Assembly: GCA_943328365.2 (NCBI GenBank)
Contig: CALPZT020000064.1
Span: 1 to 7,607 of the forward strand
Source: Bifidobacterium breve
Lineage (GTDB): Bacteria; Actinomycetota; Actinomycetes; S36-B12
DNA: 7,607 bases
Reading direction: 5' to 3'
In this document: positions 1-5,434 of the stretch, piece by piece
How the letters are laid out: the number at the start of each line of letters is the position of its first letter
Position numbering within the stretch: the stretch's first letter is position 1
Notes under the pieces: generated by a model
The model's database searches: none
What the model was told of the DNA's origin: nothing
Seen by the model: only the letters and a program-made list of their open reading frames with translations
Made by a program: the position numbers and the translations under genes

Positions 1-153
1 AACACGCATGTGACGAGCCGCGATGACGCCGCGGCAGCACTGGATGCCGCCGGCCTGCAGGTCATCGAGGCCCCCGTGGGGCGTAGCTTCAGCCACCGGG
101 TCGACCAGGCGATCAGGCGCGACGTCATCATCGCGCGGCGGATGAGCGCCTAG
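1..153 (+). CDS. C-terminal end of a protein, possibly a SAM-dependent methyltransferase (5' end outside window)
   Basis: An open frame runs from the left edge to a TAG stop at 151-153 and gives 50 residues, so only the C-terminus is visible. It reads as a short helix rich in Asp and Ala, then a strand-like piece (AAGLQVIEAP), a polar linker and a last strand with basic residues (RDVIIARRMSA). An alpha-helix, a 'GL-x-V' strand and a final 'D-V-hydrophobic-ARR' strand are typical of the end of class I methyltransferases, but no SAM-binding motif lies inside the window, so this is only a resemblance. The next gene starts 30 bases downstream on the same strand, which leaves open either co-transcription or a separate promoter in the gap. 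Codon usage matches the neighbours. I am confident that it is coding and unsure of the family. Confidence 0.55.
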   Translation, partial: NTHVTSRDDAAAALDAAGLQVIEAPVGRSFSHRVDQAIRRDVIIARRMSA

Positions 154-168
154 CAGCACCGTCCGGCT

Positions 169-174
169 TATCAT
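169..174 (+). promoter_or_regulatory. Possible -10 hexamer (TATCAT) for leaderless transcription of the glycoside hydrolase gene
   Basis: TATCAT lies 9 bases before the ATG at 184 and matches the TANNNT form of actinobacterial -10 elements. A transcript from it would begin at or within a few bases of the ATG. There is no purine-rich Shine-Dalgarno in the 30-base gap, which fits a leaderless message. No convincing -35 element is present at the expected distance, so the call is weak. Confidence 0.28.
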
Positions 175-183
175 CGAACGGAT

Positions 184-1794
184 ATGACGCCGCCATTCAT
201 TCGATCCCATTTCCCTGCCCAGATGATCGCCGCCCTCCTCGTCGTGGCAGCCTTGACCGCCCTCGCACTCGGCACCGCGGCCGCACCGCCGGCATTGGCG
301 CAGGTTCACCAGATCGCGCTCCCCGCGCCCGGCGCCTGCCCCGTCGACGCTCGATTCAAGAAGCACGATTTCAGGGCAATGTGGATCGCATCGGTCGCGA
401 ATGTCGACTGGCCGTCGCGCCCTGGGCTCCCCGCTGCCCAGCAGCAGGCCGAGCTTCGGTCCTGGCTCGACCTCGCGGTCAAGAACAACTTCAATGCCGT
501 CGTGCTCCAGGTGCGGCCGGCCGCCGACGCATTCTGGCCATCGCAGTTCGAGCCATGGTCCACCTGGCTCACCGGGAAGCAGGGCCAGGATCCCGGCTAC
601 GACCCACTCGCCTTCGCCGTGGACGAGGCCCACAAGCGCAACCTCGCCCTGCACGCATGGTTCAACCCCTATCGAGTGAGCATGAACGGCAAGCTATCCA
701 GGCTCGCACCGTCCCACCCGGCCAGGGCACATCCCGAATGGATCGTCCGCAAAGACGGGAAGCTCTACTACAACCCCGGAATCCCCGAGGTACGCGAGTT
801 CGTCACGAACGCGATCATGGACGCAGTCACCCGCTACGACATCGATGGCGTCCACTTCGACGACTACTTCTACCCCTACCCCGGATCAGGCAGGCCGTTC
901 CGTGACCGCAAGGCATTCGCAGCGCACGGCGGCTCGTACGCATCGAAGGCCGACTGGCGGCGGGCGAACATCGACGCGCTCATCGAGGGCCTGCACGACC
1001 GCATCAACGCGGTCAAGCCCTGGGTGCACTTCGGGGTGTCGCCGTTCGCGGTCTGGCGCAACTCCGGCACCGATGCCTCGGGGTCCGAGACTCGCGCCGG
1101 AATCCAGACGTATGACGACCTCTACGCAGATACGAGACTGTGGGTCCGCGAGGGCTGGATCGACTATGTCGCTCCGCAGATCTATTGGACGAGGGGCTTC
1201 AAGATCGCCCGCTATGGGACGATCGCACGTTGGTGGGCCAGCGAGGTTAACGCTGCCGCGGCAGCCGGCCACCGTGTCGGCCTCTTCATCGGGGAGGCCA
1301 CTTATCGAGCCGGCACCCGGGGGGACCCTGCATGGCGCAAGCGGCAGGAGCTCAGCCGGCATCTCCTCGAGACCTCGACGATCCCCGAGGTGCTCGGGAA
1401 CATCTACTTCTCCGCGAAGGACGTCCGGGCCGACCGTCGGGGCACGACCACGGCCCTCGTCAACCGCTGGTACACCCGGCCCGCGATCCTGCCCTCGATC
1501 GGTGACGATCCAGGGGCCGTCCCGCAGGAGGTTCGCGACGTGAGCCGGAGCGATCGCACCCTGCGGTGGACAGGCGCGGACCCCGCTGCGACCTCATATG
1601 CGATCTACCGGGTGCCCGGAACCTCGCCCGGACCCTGCGACCTCGCCGATGCGCGCAATCTCGTTGCGTCCGTCCGTCGAACCGGCGACGCGATGACCTG
1701 GTCGGATGCAGGTGCCGGCACTGGCGATGTCACCTACGTCGTCACCGCAGTCGACCGAAATGGTCATGAGAGCGCCGGGGTAACGTCCGTGTAG
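184..1794 (+). CDS. Secreted glycoside hydrolase-like protein, GHL10/YngK family (DUF187), with C-terminal Fn3-like domain
   Basis: The 536-residue product starts with an export signal: basic residues, a hydrophobic core at about 14-30 and a probable cleavage site ALA-Q after residue 39. Residues about 61-400 form a GHL10 TIM-barrel domain. Family-typical blocks are FRAMWIASVANVDWPS at 63-78, QVRPAADAFWPS at 109-120, HAWFNPYR at 157-164, DGVHFDDYFYPYP at 221-233, FGVSPFAVWRN at 283-293 and DYVAPQIYW at 327-335. The paired Asp in DGVHFDDY and the nearby carboxylates are the likely active-site region. Residues about 443-536 look like a fibronectin-III-type beta-sandwich (RWTG, YAIYR, YVVTAVDRNGHES), a common add-on in this family. 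The family relative E. coli DigH cleaves denuded peptidoglycan strands, so a cell-wall glycan substrate outside the membrane is plausible but not shown. The ATG at 184 has no Shine-Dalgarno but is the only start that keeps the whole signal peptide. Confidence 0.9.
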   Translation: MTPPFIRSHFPAQMIAALLVVAALTALALGTAAAPPALAQVHQIALPAPGACPVDARFKKHDFRAMWIASVANVDWPSRPGLPAAQQQAELRSWLDLAVKNNFNAVVLQVRPAADAFWPSQFEPWSTWLTGKQGQDPGYDPLAFAVDEAHKRNLALHAWFNPYRVSMNGKLSRLAPSHPARAHPEWIVRKDGKLYYNPGIPEVREFVTNAIMDAVTRYDIDGVHFDDYFYPYPGSGRPFRDRKAFAAHGGSYASKADWRRANIDALIEGLHDRINAVKPWVHFGVSPFAVWRNSGTDASGSETRAGIQTYDDLYADTRLWVREGWIDYVAPQIYWTRGFKIARYGTIARWWASEVNAAAAAGHRVGLFIGEATYRAGTRGDPAWRKRQELSRHLLETSTIPEVLGNIYFSAKDVRADRRGTTTALVNRWYTRPAILPSIGDDPGAVPQEVRDVSRSDRTLRWTGADPAATSYAIYRVPGTSPGPCDLADARNLVASVRRTGDAMTWSDAGAGTGDVTYVVTAVDRNGHESAGVTSV

Positions 1795-1854
1795 TCCACG
1801 TTCTTGCAGTCCACGCCCTCAACGCGCCCGCGGCACGAGCGTCCGCCATCGTAT

Positions 1855-2331
1855 TCAGTCGTGGCTCGCCCAGAACTGCAGCGCCGAAACGAGGAGAACC
1901 ACGGATCCCACGCCGATATACAGCGACGTGGCGACCGGAGTGAAGGTCCAGAGGTTGGTGAGCAGTCCCATGCTGCTCACGACGAGCAGCGTCGAGAGCG
2001 GCTGGCGCATCGCGAGGAGCGGGCCCGCCTTCATGATCTTGAAGGCCCGGGAGTTCGAGATTGCTGCGAGCTCCTCCGGAAGCTCAAGAACTTCGTCGCG
2101 CAACTTGTCGCGCTGCTCGCGCAGGTCATCGCGGTCGGCCATGATCTCGGCCAGTTGCCTCTCGAGCGCCTCGAACCGAGCCTGTGCCTCGACAGCTGCC
2201 GGCTCGCTGAGATCCGGCGGGGCCTGAACGATCGGCGGCTCGACGGCCTCGGCTTGTACTGGTTCGCTGCCATTCGCACTCGCACCTGGCAGGTAGGCGA
2301 TCGACTCGCTGGACTTCTCGGGACTGGACAT
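1855..2331 (-). CDS. Small coiled-coil protein with two C-terminal transmembrane segments, function unknown
   Basis: The 158-residue product has three parts. Residues 1-44 are polar and rich in Pro, Glu, Ala and Ser, so probably disordered. Residues about 45-91 are highly charged with heptad-like spacing (ARFEALERQLAEIMADRDDL and onward), a probable coiled coil. Residues about 112-131 and 134-153 are hydrophobic and could form a membrane hairpin, leaving the coiled coil on one side. The stretch at 92-111 (SNSRAFKIMKAGPLLAMRQP) recalls the short 'SRS-x-R ... PLR' region that follows coiled coils in some cell-surface glycosyltransferases, but no transferase domain is present. The ATG at 2331 has a good Shine-Dalgarno (AGGGAG, minus strand, 6 bases away). 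It faces the upstream glycoside hydrolase gene tail to tail with 60 bases between them. I do not recognise a named family. Confidence 0.8.
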   Translation of the reverse strand: MSSPEKSSESIAYLPGASANGSEPVQAEAVEPPIVQAPPDLSEPAAVEAQARFEALERQLAEIMADRDDLREQRDKLRDEVLELPEELAAISNSRAFKIMKAGPLLAMRQPLSTLLVVSSMGLLTNLWTFTPVATSLYIGVGSVVLLVSALQFWASHD

Positions 2332-2337
2332 TCGGGG

Positions 2338-2343
2338 CTCCCT
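2338..2343 (-). promoter_or_regulatory. Ribosome binding site (AGGGAG) fixing the start at 2331
   Basis: On the minus strand AGGGAG lies 6 bases before the ATG at 2331, good spacing and complementarity to the 16S rRNA tail. It supports this start for the coiled-coil membrane protein. Confidence 0.6.
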
Positions 2344-2393
2344 CTCGGTTGGGGCATCTGCCTGGTCTCGGACCGGCGGTCAGACTGCGTTCG

Positions 2394-2423
2394 ATGCTAC
2401 CGACCGAAGCCGGCCGATGACAG
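2394..2423 (-). promoter_or_regulatory. Candidate promoter for the coiled-coil membrane protein gene
   Basis: Read on the minus strand, CTGTCA (2418-2423) and TAGCAT (2394-2399) are separated by 18 bases. The first matches TTGACA at four of six positions and the second fits TANNNT. Transcription would start near 2387 and leave a leader of about 55 bases with the ribosome binding site at 2338-2343. It lies in the 186-base gap downstream of the lipoprotein gene, where I see nothing else clear. In GC-rich DNA such matches can arise by chance. Confidence 0.33.
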
Positions 2424-2517
2424 CCCGCTGAGCTCATCCGCCCGTAATCCCGCGTAACTGGCCACCGGCTGATGCGCGTTCCACGGTCTTGTCCGATGCA
2501 TTCCTGCGAGAGGGTCC

Positions 2518-3042
2518 CTAACCAGTCGGGGCCAGGGCCTCGGTCGCAGGAAACAGACGCCGGACAGGATCGATCCAGGCCGCAATGGCCTCACTCGCCG
2601 GCGCATTGGCGCCGGCGCACTCGTCCGCCATGAGCTCGAAGGTGATCTGCCCCGCGGTCGTCGCCCGAACGCTCGTGCTCGTCCCACCGACGCATCCTTC
2701 CTGCGATGCCTCGACCGGGAGCGACGCGATCGATTCGAGGTCAGCGACGAGCTCACGCCAGACCTCCGGTGGAGTCGGCCTCGATTCATCGGCCAGCACA
2801 TCGCCATAGCTGTCGATGACCAGCCAGCTCGTCATGCGATCGATCGTGAGCTCCTCGCTGCGGTGATACTGCGGCGGCATGGATGAATCCTGAAAGCGAT
2901 AGGTGACAACCACGTCATCTCCCATCACCGACCTTGAAGGCGCTGAGGGGCTCGTTCCGTCGCTCGTCGCAGTGCTCGTGCAAGCGGTCAGGATCAGCGC
3001 CAGGCCGATCGCGCCCGCAGCGTATCCATGGAGTCCCTTCAT
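2518..3042 (-). CDS. Putative lipoprotein, function unknown
   Basis: The 174-residue product begins with a short lipoprotein signal: MKGLHGYAAG, a hydrophobic run and the lipobox L18-T19-A20-C21, so mature protein would start at Cys21 and be anchored to the outer face of the membrane by a lipid. Residues 22-40 are a Ser/Thr/Pro-rich tether. The remainder is a single small domain of alternating strands and helices (VVVTYRFQDS, ELTIDRMTSWLVID, WRELVADLESIASLP). Cys117 and Cys132 could form a disulphide. I do not recognise the family. The frame stays open to 3267 on the minus strand, but the ATG at 3042 is chosen because it places the lipobox correctly and avoids overlap with the divergent GDT1-family gene. 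There is no Shine-Dalgarno; a TTCAAT hexamer 8 bases before the ATG might support a leaderless message. Confidence 0.82.
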   Translation of the reverse strand: MKGLHGYAAGAIGLALILTACTSTATSDGTSPSAPSRSVMGDDVVVTYRFQDSSMPPQYHRSEELTIDRMTSWLVIDSYGDVLADESRPTPPEVWRELVADLESIASLPVEASQEGCVGGTSTSVRATTAGQITFELMADECAGANAPASEAIAAWIDPVRRLFPATEALAPTG

Positions 3043-3106
3043 ACTCGCGAATTGAACACCAGTAGCCTCAAGTGCCCTGAGTCCAGGGGCCCCGCATGAC
3101 CGAACC

Positions 3107-3112
3107 GAAGGA
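3107..3112 (+). promoter_or_regulatory. Ribosome binding site (GAAGGA) for the GDT1-family gene
   Basis: GAAGGA lies 11 bases before the GTG at 3124, slightly long spacing. GTG 3124 is the first start codon after an in-frame stop (TGA at 3097-3099), so site and codon together fix the start. Confidence 0.5.
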
Positions 3113-3123
3113 TTTCCCGTCCC

Positions 3124-3696
3124 GTGAGCGCCTTCCTCCTCAGTTTCGCCGTCATCTTCATCGCAGAACTCGGCGACAAGTCGCAGCTCATGGCGATGAC
3201 GTTCGCGACGAGATACCGCTTCTGGACCGTCATCTGGGCCATCACGGCGGCGACCGCTGTCGTCCATCTCTTCTCGGTCGCACTCGGCAACGTCGTCGGC
3301 CTAGCGCTCCCAATCGGTCCGATCAGCGTCCTTGCCGGGCTGGCATTCATCGCCTTCGGCCTGTGGACGCTTCGCGGCGACAAGCTGAGCGAGGAGGAAG
3401 AGGGCAAGGCGCAGCGAGTGACACGATCGGCATTCTTCGCCGTGGCGATCGCGTTCTTCCTCGCCGAGCTCGGCGACAAGACGATGCTCGCGACCGTCAC
3501 CCTTGCCACGACCGAGGGCTGGTTCGGTACTTGGCTCGGCTCAACCCTCGGCATGGTGGCCGCCGACGCGCTTGCCATCGGCGTTGGCGCGATGCTCGGC
3601 AAGGCATTGCCGGAGAAGGTCATCCGCATCGGGGCTGCTGTGCTGTTCTTCGCCTTTGGCGCATGGCTGCTCGTCGAGGGCATCCGAGTCTGGTAG
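3124..3696 (+). CDS. GDT1/TMEM165 family (UPF0016) cation transporter, probable Mn2+ or Ca2+ exporter
   Basis: The 190-residue membrane protein carries both signature motifs of the family: AELGDKS with E15, D18 and S20, and AELGDKT with E115, D118 and T120. They lie exactly 100 residues apart in two homologous halves, as expected for an internally duplicated transporter. About six membrane segments can be drawn, three per half, joined by an acidic loop (GDKLSEEEEGK, about 85-95). The motif acidic residues are thought to bind the cation. Characterised relatives export Mn2+ in bacteria and move Ca2+/Mn2+ against H+ in eukaryotes, so manganese efflux from the cytoplasm is the best guess. The start is GTG. 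The oxygenase gene follows after 19 bases with its own ribosome binding site, suggesting one transcript. I saw no yybP-ykoY riboswitch signature in the 81-base divergent gap upstream. Confidence 0.93.
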   Translation: MSAFLLSFAVIFIAELGDKSQLMAMTFATRYRFWTVIWAITAATAVVHLFSVALGNVVGLALPIGPISVLAGLAFIAFGLWTLRGDKLSEEEEGKAQRVTRSAFFAVAIAFFLAELGDKTMLATVTLATTEGWFGTWLGSTLGMVAADALAIGVGAMLGKALPEKVIRIGAAVLFFAFGAWLLVEGIRVW

Positions 3697-3702
3697 CCGC
3701 CC

Positions 3703-3706
3703 GAGG
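3703..3706 (+). promoter_or_regulatory. Ribosome binding site (GAGG) that favours the oxygenase start at 3716
   Basis: GAGG lies 9 bases before the ATG at 3716. A second GAGG directly abuts the in-frame ATG at 3734 and is too close to serve it. This favours 3716 over 3734 and over starts inside the transporter gene. Confidence 0.5.
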
Positions 3707-3715
3707 CGTGCGGTC

Positions 3716-4807
3716 ATGGAGTACGTTCCGAGGATGACCGGATCAGCGCTCACCGCAGAAGTCGCCTTCACTCAGATTCCCGTTGTGTCCCTCGCGGGCT
3801 GGCGTGAGGATCCGAATGGCCGCGAGGCATTTGCTGAGCGCGTCGTCGATGCCTGCCATGAGGTCGGCTTCTTCACCCTCGTCGATCACGGCGTCGACCC
3901 AGCGTTCATCGATGACTACTTCGCGGCACTCGAGTCGTTCTTCGCCCTCCCACCCGAGGTCAAGGGCCTCATCGACAAGCGTCAGTCGCCCCACTTTCGG
4001 GGCTGGGAGCAGGTGGGTGCGGAGCTCACCGACAACCGGGTCGACTACCGCGAGCAACTCGATCTCTCGACGGAGAACCCGCCGTATTCGCCAGATGCAG
4101 TGCCCGCGTACCTTCGACTCGACGGCCCCAACCAATGGCTGCCAGAGTCAGAACTCCCTGGCTTTCGAACCATTGTCAATGAGTTCCTCGCCCGGATGGC
4201 CGCCCTTGCCGACGAGCTCATGGAGATCATCGCCGTCGGCCTCGGCCTGCCCGCCGATGCGTTCCGCGACGTCTTCGGTGAGCGGCCGCTCTCCTTCGCC
4301 AAGCTCATCTCCTACCCCCCGACGCCCGCGGGCCAGGCCGGCGTCAACGGGCATCATGATGCAGGGTTCCTCACCATCTTGCTCCAGCACGGCGTAGGCG
4401 GGCTTCAGGCGCTCAACCCGGACGGCGACTGGATCGACGTCCCGCCGACCCCCGGCGCCTTCGTCATCAATCTCGGCGAGATGCTCCAGTCGATGACCGG
4501 CAACTACCTCGTCGCAACCACTCATCGCGTCATCGCCACATCGCAGCGCTACTCGTCGGCGTACTTCCACGGCCCCGACCTGAGAACGAGCCTGGACCAG
4601 ATCAATCTCGATCCTGCATTCGCGGCGGCCGTCGAGGCCAGCCCCAGGCATCGTGATGCGGCATTCATGGCCAAGCGCGATGAGCTGCTCGCCGGAGGGT
4701 CCGGCACGATCAGTGCCCCAGCGCCGGTGTTCGGCGAGCAGATGTGGAACTACTACGTCCGCAGCTATCCGGAAGTCGTGCGACTGCACTACCCGGATCT
4801 CGTGTGA
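3716..4807 (+). CDS. Isopenicillin-N-synthase-like Fe(II)/2-oxoglutarate-dependent oxygenase
   Basis: The 363-residue product has both domains of this family. Residues about 21-130 match the N-terminal DIOX_N part (IPVVSL, CHEVGFFTLVDHGVD at 47-61, FFALPPEVK). Residues about 190-300 form the catalytic double-stranded beta-helix. The iron ligands are visible as H213-x-D215 (NGHHDAGFLT) and H270 (ATTHRVI), and the co-substrate-binding pair as R278-x-S280 (QRYSSAYF). Such enzymes couple oxidation of a small molecule to decarboxylation of 2-oxoglutarate; isopenicillin N synthase itself uses no co-substrate. The substrate cannot be read from sequence, and no biosynthetic cluster surrounds the gene. 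The frame is open upstream to 3503, but that extension is a shadow of the transporter gene. The gene probably shares a transcript with the transporter and ends 10 bases from the convergent peroxiredoxin gene. Confidence 0.93.
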   Translation: MEYVPRMTGSALTAEVAFTQIPVVSLAGWREDPNGREAFAERVVDACHEVGFFTLVDHGVDPAFIDDYFAALESFFALPPEVKGLIDKRQSPHFRGWEQVGAELTDNRVDYREQLDLSTENPPYSPDAVPAYLRLDGPNQWLPESELPGFRTIVNEFLARMAALADELMEIIAVGLGLPADAFRDVFGERPLSFAKLISYPPTPAGQAGVNGHHDAGFLTILLQHGVGGLQALNPDGDWIDVPPTPGAFVINLGEMLQSMTGNYLVATTHRVIATSQRYSSAYFHGPDLRTSLDQINLDPAFAAAVEASPRHRDAAFMAKRDELLAGGSGTISAPAPVFGEQMWNYYVRSYPEVVRLHYPDLV

Positions 4808-4817
4808 AGCGGGTTCA

Positions 4818-5321
4818 TCACAGCACGGCGAGCACGCACTCGGCCGTGCTGTTCACGATCGACAGCCCGTTCTCCTCCTCGAGGAGTGCCGTGACGACGC
4901 CATCGCTGATGACCATCGCATAGCGCTTCGAACGAAGCCCAAGGCCAAAGCTCGATGCATCGATCTGCATGCCGACGGCTGTCGTGAACGACGCATCGGG
5001 GTCGGCGAGCATGGTGAATGTGTCGGCGACCCCATGCTCACGGCCCCAGGCATCCATGACGAACACGTCGTTGACCGAGAGGCAGGCGATGCGATCGACG
5101 CCCTTCTCCGAGAGCTCCGCGGCCCGCGCGATGTAGCCAGGCAGGTGACGGGTCGAGCAGCCCGTGGTGAATGCCCCCGGAACGGCGAAGAGGACGACCT
5201 GGCCGTGGCCAAGAACCTCGGCGGCGGAGACGACGGTGGGCGCGCCGTCGACCATGAGGCGGACATCGATTGCGGGAATGCGGTCACCAACGGCAATCGT
5301 GTTGAGCATGGGCATAGTCAT
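4818..5321 (-). CDS. Peroxiredoxin, type II / Prx5 subfamily
   Basis: The 167-residue product reduces hydrogen peroxide and organic hydroperoxides in the cytoplasm using a cysteine thiol. The active-site block is VPGAFTTGCSTRHLPGY: P48, T52 and the peroxidatic Cys C55 give the PxxxTxxC motif, and R130 in GLRSKRYAMV is the partner arginine. C80 (IACLSVND) lies 25 residues after C55, the same spacing as the resolving Cys of plant-type PrxII enzymes, which suggests an intramolecular disulphide reduced by glutaredoxin or thioredoxin. A further Cys, C162, is near the end. Length is normal, with no fused glutaredoxin domain. The start at 5321 has no Shine-Dalgarno; ATGs at 5315 and 5309 are also possible and would remove only 2 or 4 residues. 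The last codons contain a strong inverted repeat (4820-4852). Confidence 0.94.
   Translation of the reverse strand: MTMPMLNTIAVGDRIPAIDVRLMVDGAPTVVSAAEVLGHGQVVLFAVPGAFTTGCSTRHLPGYIARAAELSEKGVDRIACLSVNDVFVMDAWGREHGVADTFTMLADPDASFTTAVGMQIDASSFGLGLRSKRYAMVISDGVVTALLEEENGLSIVNSTAECVLAVL
4820..4852. terminator. Inverted repeat, probable bidirectional terminator between convergent genes
   Basis: ACAGCACGGC at 4820-4829 and GCCGTGCTGT at 4843-4852 are perfect inverted repeats of 10 bases. Inside, GAG (4830-4832) can pair with CTC (4839-4841) past one bulged base, leaving a six-base loop. The hairpin starts 13 bases after the oxygenase stop and overlaps the last codons of the peroxiredoxin gene, so it would form at the 3' end of both transcripts. 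There is no T-run on either side, which is common for terminators in high-GC bacteria but leaves the role inferred. Confidence 0.55.
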
Positions 5322-5327
5322 GCGCAG

Positions 5328-5333
5328 AGGCTA
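5328..5333 (-). promoter_or_regulatory. Possible -10 hexamer (TAGCCT) for leaderless peroxiredoxin transcript
   Basis: On the minus strand TAGCCT fits TANNNT and ends 6 bases before the ATG at 5321, so transcription would begin at the start codon or within a few bases of it. The absence of any Shine-Dalgarno before ATG 5321, 5315 or 5309 fits this. No clear -35 element is seen. Confidence 0.3.
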
Positions 5334-5421
5334 GCCGAGCCTTGAATTCGGGCAGACGCCTACCATGAACAGTCCAGGCTCGCCATCACGATTCGAGGTA
5401 CGCCGCCTGAATCCACGCCCG

Positions 5422-5428
5422 AAAGGAG
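5422..5428 (+). promoter_or_regulatory. Strong ribosome binding site (AAAGGAG) that fixes a TTG start
   Basis: AAAGGAG lies 6 bases before TTG 5435, the best Shine-Dalgarno in the window. The reading frame has a stop at 5408-5410 and no ATG or GTG between it and 5435, and the next in-frame start (GTG, residue 10) would cut the first beta-strand of the hydrolase fold. Together these fix a TTG start. Confidence 0.8.
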
Positions 5429-5434
5429 CCCGCG

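Noticed and set aside
1793..1815. Direct repeat AGTCCACG at 1793 and 1808 after the glycoside hydrolase gene
   Set aside because: Only 8 bases, two copies, no associated structure; likely chance.
1804..2457. Long plus-strand open frame (217 codons) opposite the coiled-coil protein gene
   Set aside because: Its product is rich in Arg, Leu and Ser without domain logic, it lies antisense to a gene with a good ribosome site and clear coiled-coil and membrane segments, and long antisense frames are expected in GC-rich DNA.
3043..3123. Manganese riboswitch (yybP-ykoY type) upstream of the GDT1-family gene
   Set aside because: The gap is only 81 bases and shows just a 5-base stem (CCCTG 3075-3079 with CAGGG 3084-3088), without the conserved loop sequences of that riboswitch.
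3039..3683. Minus-strand open frame (214 codons) opposite the GDT1-family gene
   Set aside because: Ser/Ala/Thr-rich shadow of a gene with both ELGDK motifs.
3503..3715. N-terminal extension of the oxygenase into the transporter gene
   Set aside because: The extra 71 residues are Arg/Ser-rich, unlike the family, and coincide with the last third of the transporter; the ribosome site favours 3716.
4148..4789. Minus-strand open frame (213 codons) opposite the oxygenase
   Set aside because: The opposite strand encodes all catalytic residues of a known family; this frame is its shadow.
4653..5345. Plus-strand open frame (230 codons) across the peroxiredoxin gene
   Set aside because: It overlaps the oxygenase end and is antisense to the well-supported peroxiredoxin; composition is low-complexity and charged.
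5361..5366. TACCAT as a -10 element for the large hydrolase gene
   Set aside because: No usable -35 at 16-18 bases; TTGAAT at 5342-5347 is only 13 bases away. Too weak to list as a promoter.
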